Below are positions 5,994 to 12,181 of a stretch of 12,984 bases of DNA, piece after piece (position 1 is the stretch's first letter; the number at the start of each line of letters is the position of its first letter). Position numbers and translations under genes: made by a program. Below the pieces are notes generated by a model. It had not been told where the DNA came from. It saw nothing but the letters and a program-made list of their open reading frames with translations, and did not search any database. The stretch spans positions 1 through 12,984 of the forward strand of contig JAIROH010000144.1 in assembly GCA_031257595.1 (NCBI GenBank), read 5' to 3'. This DNA comes from Treponema sp. (lineage in GTDB: Bacteria > Spirochaetota > Spirochaetia > Treponematales > Breznakiellaceae).

Positions 5994-7174
5994 TACCAGT
6001 CAAGACGTTTCAAGGCTTCCCGGGCGGAATTTTTAACGTCCTCCGGGTAGGAAAGAAAACCGACATAATTCAGGGAATCGTAGGAAGCCTTGTACCGTAA
6101 GCCGCCAAGGGCCTGAATAAGCGCAATGGTAATATCGGCGTCGTAGTCCCCGGAAAATTCCATACGGGAATTTGCCAGGTTGAGGTTAAGACTGAGTACA
6201 ACGGCGGCGTCTACACTTTCCATCGAAGCAAGGCATTGTATTGCCTCAAGCAATTCCGCTTTATTGCCGCTTCCCCCGGGATCGGATTGATAGGCCCTTT
6301 CGGCAAAATAGAAGTATTTAACCACCAGGGGAAGGGCGTGGATCCACTTTAGTTCGCGGATGATCCGCGCCGCGAGAGAACGCAGTTCTTTCCCTCTTTC
6401 CCCGGAATAACCGCCGGCCGTCTCAAGCGCCGCTTCGGCAAGGGCGGCCTTTTCCTCCGTACCTATATTCTGCCGCAGACCGAAACGAAACGCCGCCTCT
6501 TTTTCCGGAAGCGGGCCGGAAAGAACGGTTTTTATCAGAAAAGTTCCCAGATCCCCCCGCGCGGTCCCCAACGACGTAAGCGCGTTTTCAATATCCAGTA
6601 AAAGATCGCCGTTATAGGGAAGAAGCAGCGCCTCAAACAGCGCCGCATAGCTTAATTCGTCTCCCGCGTTTCCCAGGATCGAAACCAGCGCCCGGAGAAC
6701 GGGGTAATTCGGCGCAAGCCCCGACTTAAAAAAGCCGTTTTGTTCCTCGAGAAGCCCGTTAAGCCGTTCCGCCGGTCCTGAATCAACGGCGGCCAGGGTA
6801 TTGAGGATATCTATTTTGGTTCCGTTGTCGGGAAAAACACGGAACGCCTGCCAGAGGGTTTCCGCCGAGGGAGCGTAGCGCTGTTCGCGTATCCCCGCCA
6901 GCGAAAGCTGAACAAGATTCGATATGTCGCTGTCGTCCCGGAACAGGGCGGAGTTATCCAGGGCAAAACGGAGGGCAGATTCATAAAGCGGGCCGATAAA
7001 TTCCCCCGCCCTGTCGTCGTTTTTCGCGTCGGAAAGCACATTTGCCTTTTCGCCCAAATTGGCCCGGATAAAACGCCGCTGGTAGGAAGCCAGTATCGAA
7101 TCGGCCGGTTCCTGGGCAAAACCGGAAACGGCAAGGATCAAAAAAAGAACAACAAAAACATAAACTGTTTTCAC
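5993..7174 (-). CDS. exported helical-repeat-like (HEAT-type) protein, function unknown
   Basis: 393 residues starting at GTG 7174, with a purine-rich AGGGGGAC ribosome binding site just upstream. Residues 1-20 (MKTVYVFVVLFLILAVSGFA) are a good type I signal peptide with likely cleavage before QEP, so the mature protein should be periplasmic. There is no lipobox cysteine. The rest is almost entirely predicted helix with regularly spaced leucine and alanine runs (for example LRALVSILGNAG around 160-171 and ITIALIQALGGLRYKASYD near 350). This suggests HEAT- or TPR-like antiparallel helix pairs that would serve as a binding scaffold. No catalytic motif is visible. It follows the PilZ gene by 17 nt and overlaps the comEC-type gene by one base. 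The link to PilZ, surface functions or DNA uptake is only positional. I do not recognise a named family. Confidence 0.75.
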   Translation of the reverse strand: MKTVYVFVVLFLILAVSGFAQEPADSILASYQRRFIRANLGEKANVLSDAKNDDRAGEFIGPLYESALRFALDNSALFRDDSDISNLVQLSLAGIREQRYAPSAETLWQAFRVFPDNGTKIDILNTLAAVDSGPAERLNGLLEEQNGFFKSGLAPNYPVLRALVSILGNAGDELSYAALFEALLLPYNGDLLLDIENALTSLGTARGDLGTFLIKTVLSGPLPEKEAAFRFGLRQNIGTEEKAALAEAALETAGGYSGERGKELRSLAARIIRELKWIHALPLVVKYFYFAERAYQSDPGGSGNKAELLEAIQCLASMESVDAAVVLSLNLNLANSRMEFSGDYDADITIALIQALGGLRYKASYDSLNYVGFLSYPEDVKNSAREALKRLDW

Positions 7175-7191
7175 TTTTGTCCCCCTGCCCG

Positions 7192-8274
7192 TTATATGGC
7201 GCTTTCCGTCACGCCGCTTTGATCTTTCCCCAGATTTTCCGCCGCTTCTTCGTCAAGAACCTTGAAAGGCAAGTCGTCTTCCTCGGGAAGCATTCCGAAA
7301 ACCTCTCCCAAAACATGGTTCCGCGTCTCTATGACCATGGGATCCGCTTCAAGGTGCAGGAGGGAACGGCTCTGTTCTTTGTCAAATTCCACCGAACGGA
7401 CGGTACCGGAAATGGCAACAGGGACGTTATTCAGTATAAACTGAACTTTAAGCCGCAGGCCCACGGCCGCCTGGCCGCCGATCGTAATCGCGCAGCCGGT
7501 ATCTGAAAGATCTTCTACGATGCATTTAAGTCCCGGATTAAGCTCTATCGTGTCCGAAGGTTCGTCGCTGGAGAGGATGTAGAGAAAGGCGGACTTGTGG
7601 GTTTTAATTCTGATGGATTTACGTTTTTGGGTTCTGAAAAGCGATTCTCCGTGGCTTATCTTGAGCGAGGCGGTTCCTTTTGAAAAAACCTCGTCCTGTA
7701 CCTCGGAGTCAAACACATAACCGGCGTCTTCTTCCCTCCAGAAATACACGGAAAGCTTTAACCCGTTCCATGAAAAGCTTGTGGGAATCTTGTCGCTGTT
7801 CGGCCGGGCTATCGTCAGATACTGGCCGGTGTTTTTAACAACCCTTGAATTGTAGACACCCTGGCCTCCGGCCAAAACACGAAGGCTCTGGCCTTCTTCG
7901 ATCTGGCGCGTATCGGTTATGCCCTTTTTTATTTTGGGCTTTTCCATTTCTATTTTTTTTCGGTAATCGTAGAGCTTGGAAAGGAAATCATGGGTTGCCT
8001 GATCGCCTCCTCCTGAAAGCCTCGTACTTCGAACCATGTCCCTGATGCACCTGTCCAGCTGGTTCTGGGACCAGAACAGCGCCGTGGGATCTTCAAGGCT
8101 GCATTTGACCGCGAGCCGGCGAAGCAGTTCTATTTCCCTAAAACTGAACCCCGCGTCCTTGCCCTTCGCGAAAAACTGTATCCAGGATTTCCGTTTGTCC
8201 TTGTTTGATTGAGAGAGGAAGAGAACCAGAAGTCCTGATACAACTATGACTATAACCAGTATCGTAACAAGCAT
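7192..8274 (-). CDS. membrane-anchored PilZ-domain protein (likely c-di-GMP receptor)
   Basis: 360 residues. Residues 2-20 (LVTILVIVIVVSGLLVLFL) form one N-terminal membrane helix, followed by a basic stretch that places the rest in the cytoplasm. Residues about 35-110 are helical. Residues about 125-210 form a beta-rich domain like the N-terminal partner of YcgR-type PilZ proteins. The PilZ domain is about 214-325: RKSIR (218-222) is the RxxxR part and DLSDTG (255-260) the DxSxxG part of the c-di-GMP-binding signature, so binding residues look intact. The acidic C-terminal tail is unstructured. PilZ proteins of this kind couple c-di-GMP to motility in spirochaetes, which fits the flagellar genes 2.6 kb away on the same strand. 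ATG 8274 has a GGGGAAGCGGGG stretch upstream. It is the first gene of the eight-gene cluster. Confidence 0.87.
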   Translation of the reverse strand: MLVTILVIVIVVSGLLVLFLSQSNKDKRKSWIQFFAKGKDAGFSFREIELLRRLAVKCSLEDPTALFWSQNQLDRCIRDMVRSTRLSGGGDQATHDFLSKLYDYRKKIEMEKPKIKKGITDTRQIEEGQSLRVLAGGQGVYNSRVVKNTGQYLTIARPNSDKIPTSFSWNGLKLSVYFWREEDAGYVFDSEVQDEVFSKGTASLKISHGESLFRTQKRKSIRIKTHKSAFLYILSSDEPSDTIELNPGLKCIVEDLSDTGCAITIGGQAAVGLRLKVQFILNNVPVAISGTVRSVEFDKEQSRSLLHLEADPMVIETRNHVLGEVFGMLPEEDDLPFKVLDEEAAENLGKDQSGVTESAI

Positions 8275-8301
8275 TGCCCCGCTTCCCCTTCTAATGATAA
8301 T
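8274..8301 (+). promoter_or_regulatory. candidate promoter of the CPBP protease gene
   Basis: TTGCCC (8274-8279) and GATAAT (8296-8301) are 16 nt apart and match the -35 and -10 consensus at 4 and 5 of 6 positions. Transcription would start near 8307, immediately before the AAGGAG ribosome binding site at 8312-8317. The two -10 boxes of this and the divergent promoter share bases 8296-8299. Confidence 0.3.
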
Positions 8302-8323
8302 CTTAACAAAAAAGGAGCGTCTA
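8294..8323 (-). promoter_or_regulatory. candidate promoter of the PilZ-led gene cluster
   Basis: On the minus strand TAGACG (8318-8323) and TATCAT (8294-8299) are 18 nt apart and match the sigma-70 -35 and -10 consensus at 4 and 5 of 6 positions. Transcription would start about 12 to 16 nt before the PilZ ATG, leaving a very short leader with the purine-rich ribosome binding site. It overlaps the candidate promoter for the divergent protease gene. Assigned by eye only. Confidence 0.3.
8312..8317 (+). promoter_or_regulatory. strong ribosome binding site pointing to an ATT start codon
   Basis: AAGGAG at 8312-8317 is a near-perfect Shine-Dalgarno sequence. Five nt downstream lies ATT (8323-8325), in frame with the protease gene. 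There is no ATG, GTG or TTG in this frame from the stop at 8236 up to GTG 8458, and that GTG has no ribosome binding site. Confidence 0.55.
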
Positions 8324-8940
8324 TTAAAGACCTGATTGAACCTCTTGTACTGTTTTTTGTCATCTTTTTCGCTCCTGCTGCGGGATCGACGGCATTTTCG
8401 GAACTGGAACGTTCCGTTCTGTTCCGCATACCCGCCCTGATCCTCGTCTTCCGTTTTGTGGAAAAGCCGCTCCGCTTCTTCCGTTTTTCCCGCGGGGACT
8501 TTTACTGTTTTGCCCTGGGTTTTCCCGCCCTCGCCCTCGCCGGCGCGGGTGTTTCATTCGCCGCGATGCGGAGCGGCGTTTTTCCCGGCATCCCGGTACA
8601 AACCCCTGAATCGTCCGCGGGATGGGCGCTGGCGGCGATTTCTTCCCTGACCGCCGGATGCCTTGAAGAAGGCTATTTCAGGGTCTACCTCCTTGACCGC
8701 CTAAAAAAAACAGGCCTGGGAATAAATCAAACGGCCGCGGCCGCGGTTTTCCTTTTCAGCCTTTGCCACTGGTACGAAGGCCTCTGGGGCGTTGTCAACG
8801 CGGCCGCCGCGGGTCTTGTCCTTTCGGTCCTCTTTATACGATTCAGGTCGTTTTACGGAATCGCGTTCGCCCACGGCCTTTACAACATAGGCGTGTACGT
8901 TTTCACCGCCCTTTATTTTACTTTTTCGCCTTTGCGGTAA
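8323..8940 (+). CDS. CPBP-family (CAAX protease/Abi) intramembrane metalloprotease
   Basis: With the ATT start at 8323 the protein has 205 residues and an N-terminus IKDLIEPLVLFFVIFFAP that forms a membrane helix. Starting at GTG 8458 would give 160 residues, lose this helix and lack a ribosome binding site. The frame is open and codes for plausible membrane protein from 8323, so I take the longer form. The family motifs are present: EEGYFR (EExxxR, residues 115-120), FSLCH (FxxxH, 145-149) and HGLYN (HxxxN, 184-188), within several hydrophobic helices. These residues form the glutamate/histidine active site of CPBP proteases, related to Rce1, which act inside the membrane. The bacterial substrate is unknown. 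It is the only plus-strand gene, divergent from the PilZ gene and ending 3 nt from the convergent GH13 gene. Confidence is high for the family and lower for the start. Confidence 0.82.
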   Translation: MKDLIEPLVLFFVIFFAPAAGSTAFSELERSVLFRIPALILVFRFVEKPLRFFRFSRGDFYCFALGFPALALAGAGVSFAAMRSGVFPGIPVQTPESSAGWALAAISSLTAGCLEEGYFRVYLLDRLKKTGLGINQTAAAAVFLFSLCHWYEGLWGVVNAAAAGLVLSVLFIRFRSFYGIAFAHGLYNIGVYVFTALYFTFSPLR

Positions 8941-8943
8941 AAA

Positions 8944-10881
8944 TTATTCTTTTACTGTGGAAAGCCGCGACGTTATTCCGCCGCCCTCGAAAGAAACCCA
9001 GACGCTTTCCCATGGATCAAGGCGGATTTTTTCACATTCCGCCGGCAGCGGGTACCGCCGTGAATCTTCCGGGGAAAGCTTCCATTCCGTTTCCCGCGGA
9101 CTTAAATTGACGACGCAGAGAAGGCTCCGGCCCTCTCCTGTTCGGGAACCTTTTTCCGAACGCGCCCACGTTCGCAGCAGGGCGAAAACGGCGCCGGACG
9201 CGTCCAGTACGACCTGATCATACGAAGGATCAAAAGCTTCCTCATTTTGCCGGAACGAAAGCAGCTTCGCAAAGCCGCGGTACACGTGGAACCGGAACGA
9301 TGCCGGATCGTCCAACTCCGCTTCCAGTCTGTCGACAGGGGGTTTTTCCCGGTTGATGGCCCTGTTGTAGCCCAAAAGATCGGGGCCTTCTTTCCAGGCC
9401 GGCGAGCCTGTCCAGCTGTGAAAATACACCGCCGGAAGCCCGGACAGGGAAAAAAGAACCGCGTGAACGGCGAGGAAGGCCCGCGCCCGGATTTCCGCCC
9501 CTCCGTCCCTTGCCCAGTCCGCGTCCGGCGGGGCGACGATGGATCCGTAGGAACAGTTCAGTTCGTAGGGAACGTCCCCCGCGGAAGTCGATTTGTACGA
9601 AACAAGCGCCCCGCGCCGCCGGGCCTCTTCCAGTGTCGCCGCAAAAGCCTTTTCGTCGACAAGGCCCTTTACCGGCGTAAGCCCGACCCCGTCGTGGCTT
9701 GCCAGAAAATTGAGGAAGTACTGCCGTTTTTCCGGGCCGGGAAGGGTTTTGGCCCAGGCGCGGAGCGGGGCGGCGTCGCCGGAAACCGCCGCGTGCAGGC
9801 AGAGCGGCGGCAGGGCGAAATTGTACACCATGTGGGCTTCGGGCAGGAAATCCAGGGCCGCCTGACCGAGGGCTTTTCCGAAATAGGAAATATTTTCTTC
9901 ATGGGGAACGTTCGTCTCGGTAAGGATAAGTACAGGCAGATCCAAATAATCAATGACCGCTCGAAAAAGCTTGACCACGGCGTGGGTTTTCGGATGATGA
10001 AGACAGGAAGTGCCGTCTTCTTTCCAGAGATACGCGATCGCGTCAAGCCTGACAATGCCCGCCCCCCGCGAAGCGTATTCCAGCAAAATCGTGATAAATT
10101 CAAGCAGTACGTCCGGATTGGAAAAATCGTAGTCAACCTGATCCTCGCTGAACGTCGTCCATGCATACACGGTTTCTTCTTCAGCGTCTTTGCCCGGCGT
10201 TTTCCGGCCCCTAACTTTTCGGCTGAACGGCGTAAGAAGCGGATGAGTACGGGGCCTTGTCACGGTACTGTAGTCATAATCTTTCGGCCTTGTAAGGTAC
10301 CAGCCGGCGTAACGTTCGTCTCCGGCCAAAAACGAGGTAAACCAGGCGCTCTGTACGCTTCCGTGGTTAATCACAAGATCAAACACAAGCTTAATGCCCA
10401 GCGTCCTTAGGTTTTCAAGATCTTCCCATGATCCGAAACGCGGATCCACTTTCCGGTAATCGATCACGGAAAAACCGTCGTCCGAAGAATACGGATGAAA
10501 CGGCAATATGTGGAGGAACGTGAATTCCCCGTTGTCGCGTTTTTTCAAAAACCGGTAAAGCCGTTCCAGGCCGGTAAGGGAATCGCCGCTTTCTTCGGCG
10601 GGTTTTCCGGCGCTTGCCGCCCCGGCTTTCCCGGCGTTTTCTTCCCCTGTTCCCCGAAGCGTTCCCCGCGGAACGGACCCTTCCGGGGCGGAAAGCATAT
10701 TTCCGTAGCTTATCAGAAAAGCGTCTTTATGGGTAAAAGGAAGGCCGGTTTCAGCTGAAGGTTTTGGAAACCGGCCGGAGTACGAAGCAATGATTTTTTC
10801 CAGCCGGGGCCGAATCGTTTCGGCTTTTTCTTTTCCGTAGAGAAAAGAAAGCAGATCAAAAAACACCGATTCTTTTTTCAT
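8944..10881 (-). CDS. GH13 subfamily 18 glycoside phosphorylase-like enzyme (sucrose/glucosylglycerate phosphorylase type)
   Basis: 645 residues, cytoplasmic (no signal peptide). HILPFHPYSSDDGFSVIDYR (124-143) is the hallmark of the sucrose phosphorylase group. The four GH13 regions are visible: DLVINH (168-173), GIVRLDAIA with nucleophile D280, ETN with acid/base E322, and SHDG with D397. YFHSWTGS (486-493) follows the last strands as in glucosylglycerate-type phosphorylases. Such enzymes cleave an alpha-glucoside with phosphate, releasing glucose 1-phosphate. Sucrose, sucrose 6'-phosphate, glucosylglycerol and glucosylglycerate are all known substrates in the subfamily, and I cannot choose between them. 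It is about 90 to 150 residues longer than relatives because of low-complexity inserts near 66-103, 222-237 and 568-588. It starts 12 nt after the flgJ stop with no recognisable ribosome binding site and ends 3 nt from the convergent protease gene. Confidence 0.87.
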   Translation of the reverse strand: MKKESVFFDLLSFLYGKEKAETIRPRLEKIIASYSGRFPKPSAETGLPFTHKDAFLISYGNMLSAPEGSVPRGTLRGTGEENAGKAGAASAGKPAEESGDSLTGLERLYRFLKKRDNGEFTFLHILPFHPYSSDDGFSVIDYRKVDPRFGSWEDLENLRTLGIKLVFDLVINHGSVQSAWFTSFLAGDERYAGWYLTRPKDYDYSTVTRPRTHPLLTPFSRKVRGRKTPGKDAEEETVYAWTTFSEDQVDYDFSNPDVLLEFITILLEYASRGAGIVRLDAIAYLWKEDGTSCLHHPKTHAVVKLFRAVIDYLDLPVLILTETNVPHEENISYFGKALGQAALDFLPEAHMVYNFALPPLCLHAAVSGDAAPLRAWAKTLPGPEKRQYFLNFLASHDGVGLTPVKGLVDEKAFAATLEEARRRGALVSYKSTSAGDVPYELNCSYGSIVAPPDADWARDGGAEIRARAFLAVHAVLFSLSGLPAVYFHSWTGSPAWKEGPDLLGYNRAINREKPPVDRLEAELDDPASFRFHVYRGFAKLLSFRQNEEAFDPSYDQVVLDASGAVFALLRTWARSEKGSRTGEGRSLLCVVNLSPRETEWKLSPEDSRRYPLPAECEKIRLDPWESVWVSFEGGGITSRLSTVKE

Positions 10882-10893
10882 ACGACAGTTTGT

Positions 10894-11358
10894 TTAAAGG
10901 GGGATACTGCCCCGCCGGCCCGTTAATTCCATGTACGCCATTTCGGCAAGGCCGAAGTCCGCTTTTTCGGTATACGCCTTGGCGTATTCGTCCCAGAGCA
11001 TATCTTCGTACACTTCACCGGCAAACCCGGTGTCGATAAGGTTTGACTTCATCACCGTACCGCGCATTCCCTTGAGCATGTTCTTGATCAAAAAACCTTC
11101 CAGGGCTTCGCATTGTTCGTAGAGTTTTAAATCGGAACCGGAAAGGTTTTTTTTCAGTTCTGATCCGGACATGATTTTTTTGGCCTCTCCGGTCGCCGGC
11201 CTATCCGCCGTAACCTGTTCGGCTTCTTCGGCTTTTTGCCGGGCCCGTTTCAGCGTCTCAGAAAAAACCGTTTCCGGTTCGGGAGAAATTTCCCTTCGTT
11301 CGGCAAACGGAACATACGCCGTATTCAGCGCGGACAAGCCGGCCATAGAGTCAATCAT
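10894..11358 (-). CDS. flgJ: flagellar rod-binding protein, FlgJ N-terminal domain only
   Basis: A 154-residue protein. Residues about 76-147 (LKLYEQCEALEGFLIKNMLKG, then DTGFAGEVYEDMLWDEYAK and ADFGLAEMAYMEL) are the rod-binding domain of FlgJ, which caps or scaffolds the growing rod in the periplasm. The C-terminal muramidase domain of enterobacterial FlgJ is absent, as is usual in spirochaetes, so another enzyme must open the peptidoglycan. There is no signal peptide; export would be through the flagellar type III apparatus. Residues 62-79 contain a near-duplicate (MSGSELKKN / LSGSDLKLY). The ATG is preceded by AGGAG 6 nt away and lies 9 nt after the flgG stop. The N-terminal half is charged and low in conservation. 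Confidence 0.88.
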   Translation of the reverse strand: MIDSMAGLSALNTAYVPFAERREISPEPETVFSETLKRARQKAEEAEQVTADRPATGEAKKIMSGSELKKNLSGSDLKLYEQCEALEGFLIKNMLKGMRGTVMKSNLIDTGFAGEVYEDMLWDEYAKAYTEKADFGLAEMAYMELTGRRGSIPL

Positions 11359-11367
11359 CCTTCACTC

Positions 11368-12168
11368 CTATCTCTTCAGCGTTGTCGCTGTTCCAAGCAT
11401 GTTGTCGGTGGTTTGAATTGTCCGCGAATTGAATTCGTAGGCGCGCTGGGCGACGATAAGCTCGACCATTTCGTTTACCACCGAAACATTGGACATCTCA
11501 AGACGCTTGTGGATGATCTTGCCCATACCCTCGTTGTTCGGACGGCCGGGGATCGCGTCGCCTGAGGCGTTGGTTATCTTAAACAGATTTTCCCCAATGG
11601 CGGTAAGGCCCACCGGGTTGGGAAAACGGTACAGTTCCACCTGGCCAACCTGAATCGGATCGTCCCCGTTTATTTCGGGAACCTTTACCGTTACCCGGCC
11701 GTCCTGGGAAACGGCTATGCTTTCCGGGAGATAGTTCGGCGGCATGACAATGTCGGGGAGGACCCAGTAGCCTTCGGTAGTAACCATACGGCCGGTATTG
11801 TCAACCTCAAAGGCCCCGTTCCTGGTATACGCGTAAGTTCCGTCCTGGAGCTGAACCCGGAAAAAGCCTTCGCCGGCGATGGCCATATCCGTGGGAACAT
11901 CGGTATTCTGGAGCGCCCCCTGGGTAAAGATCCGCTGGGTAGCGGCAAGCTTTACCCCGTGGCCCATCTGGGTTCCCACCGGCACTACGGTTTCTTCGGT
12001 AGCCGGAGTACCGGCGGTACGCACTGTCTGGTAGATAAGATCTTCAAAATCGGCCCTGACTTTTTTAAAGCCTGCCGTATTAACGTTTGCAAGATTATTG
12101 GAAATGGTGTCGATATTTGCCTGCTGTCCAATCATACCGGAAGCTCCGGTCCATAAACTTCGTACCAT
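11368..12168 (-). CDS. flgG: flagellar basal-body distal rod protein FlgG
   Basis: 266 residues, the normal length for FlgG, the main component of the distal rod that spans the periplasm. The N-terminus MVRSLWTGASGMIGQQ and NNLANVNTAGFKK (24-36) are the rod/hook family signature. The segment at about 46-70 (QTVRTAGTPATEETVVPVG, then GHGVK) is the FlgG-type long stretch. The C-terminus (EMSNVSVVNEMVELIVAQRAYEFNSRTIQTTDNML) is the second coiled-coil half. The central part (GEGFFRVQLQDGTYAYTRNGAF) is the shared FlgE/F/G domain. There is no cleavable signal; it is a type III export substrate. It starts 13 nt after flgF and has AAGGAG about 9 nt before the ATG. Confidence 0.96.
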   Translation of the reverse strand: MVRSLWTGASGMIGQQANIDTISNNLANVNTAGFKKVRADFEDLIYQTVRTAGTPATEETVVPVGTQMGHGVKLAATQRIFTQGALQNTDVPTDMAIAGEGFFRVQLQDGTYAYTRNGAFEVDNTGRMVTTEGYWVLPDIVMPPNYLPESIAVSQDGRVTVKVPEINGDDPIQVGQVELYRFPNPVGLTAIGENLFKITNASGDAIPGRPNNEGMGKIIHKRLEMSNVSVVNEMVELIVAQRAYEFNSRTIQTTDNMLGTATTLKR

Positions 12169-12181
12169 GCTGTATTACTCC

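Noticed and set aside
8294..8335. Short frame MIILTKKERLLKT just before the protease gene, possible leader peptide
   Set aside because: It has no ribosome binding site, and its ATG overlaps the candidate -10 box. It covers the real ribosome binding site by chance.
8935..8957. AT-rich inverted repeat spanning the two convergent stop codons, possible bidirectional terminator
   Set aside because: The stem is AT-rich with a G-U pair on one strand and a mismatch on the other, and no T-run follows. It is too weak to call a terminator.
9247..10410. Long plus-strand open frame of 387 codons opposite the GH13 gene
   Set aside because: The opposite strand encodes a complete GH13_18 enzyme with all catalytic motifs. 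The plus-strand product is rich in Arg and Lys with no recognisable domain, as expected of a shadow frame in GC-rich DNA.
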